NCBI GenBank assembly: GCA_016927835.1
Contig: JAFGMA010000121.1
Span: 1 to 33,240, forward strand
Direction of reading: 5' to 3'
Origin: Candidatus Zhuqueibacterota bacterium
Lineage (GTDB): Bacteria > Zhuqueibacterota > Zhuqueibacteria > Thermofontimicrobiales > Sulfurfontimicrobiaceae
DNA length: 33,240 bases
Below, one piece after another: positions 33,088-33,240 of the stretch. The first letter of the stretch is position 1; each line of letters begins with the position of its first letter. The notes beneath the pieces were generated by a model that saw nothing but the letters and a program-made list of their open reading frames with translations, was not told the DNA's origin and made no database searches. A program made the position numbers and the translations under genes.

Positions 33088-33240
33088 TTAGCTTCCGGTG
33101 GATCGATAATGTCGGACACCGAATTTCCAAATTTGCAGGCTCAGGAAAAGAAACAACATCCCAACGCCCGGGCTGAGCCATTGAAGCCAGACCGTTGCAT
33201 CGGAGAATTGGCGTCTGCCGATAATAAGCAGCGCCGGATA
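33088..33240 (-). CDS. ABC-2 family permease, C-terminal 50 residues (partial)
   Basis: The frame enters from the right edge and reads QFSDATVWLQWLSPGVGMLF, then a hydrophobic stretch, then KFGVRHYRSTGS before TAA. The final membrane helix and the GVRHYRSTGS ending match permeases of the ABC-2 type (PF06182-like), which export unknown small molecules or lipids together with a separate ATPase. The rest of the gene and its partners lie outside the window. It precedes the GH67-like gene by 73 bases in the same direction, with a hairpin between them. Confidence 0.7.
   Translation of the reverse strand, partial: YPALLIIGRRQFSDATVWLQWLSPGVGMLFLFLSLQIWKFGVRHYRSTGS

Noticed and set aside
1-33240. 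TGA recoded as an amino acid genome-wide
   Set aside because: The epimerase, AOR and other intact genes end normally at TGA, and one break is TAA, so a changed code does not explain the in-frame stops.

Overview
The window looks like a piece of an uncultured bacterium of the FCB superphylum, in the style of candidate division KSB1 or Calditrichota. The main reason is that two giant exported proteins end in the [10 protein letters not shown] plus FlgD-like Ig sorting tail of T9SS-type secreted proteins. A third, broken copy of that tail is also present. Other traits fit an anaerobic or fermentative glycan user: a tungsten-type aldehyde:ferredoxin oxidoreductase, a corrinoid-type URO-D methyltransferase relative, glycan-active enzymes and an OmpA/VWA envelope protein. 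The phylum assignment is inference. No rRNA, tRNA or CRISPR array was seen.

Every apparent gene is on the minus strand except one decayed fragment at about 1.5-1.9 kb, so transcription runs from the right edge to the left. From right to left the window holds: (a) the end of an ABC-2 permease; (b) a glycan block with a GH67/GH115-like secreted protein, an aldo/keto-reductase-like TIM barrel, a sialate O-acetylesterase-family lipoprotein, a VWA/OmpA lipoprotein and a debranching-type (alpha/alpha)6 glycosidase; (c) about 1 kb of non-coding DNA with a MITE-like element and a candidate promoter; (d) a small exported protein, a membrane-anchored CHAT (caspase-like) protein and a membrane-anchored trypsin-like protease; (e) two large neighbouring surface proteins that share a C-terminal chassis but carry different beta-propellers (LVIVD repeats and YCF48 repeats); (f) AOR and a phasin-like protein behind a good promoter candidate; (g) an ABC transporter with a PH-like/zinc-ribbon extension, followed by its DUF1854 partner; (h) a URO-D-family protein, a 52-codon ORF and a D-glucuronyl C5-epimerase-like protein; (i) a sorting-tail fragment on the plus strand and a degraded IS21-family element running off the left edge.

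The most notable feature of the left 19 kb is how many reading frames are broken: a TGA in istB, an 8-A frameshift and a lost 5' end in istA, a 1-nt frameshift in the orphan sorting tail, a TGA inside the ABC transporter and a TAA inside the LVIVD protein. No break was found in the right 14 kb. Either this region is decaying or the assembly carries errors, and only reads can decide.

The best candidate for an undescribed system is the run from 18.7 to 22.8 kb. A CHAT protein is predicted to have its protease domain in the cytoplasm and a roughly 290-residue loop outside. Next to it is a trypsin-like protease predicted to face outside, with a proline-rich tail inside. A small exported protein lies upstream and two propeller surface proteins lie downstream. 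This arrangement would suit a protease relay across the inner membrane, but that is a hypothesis from domain order and topology only.
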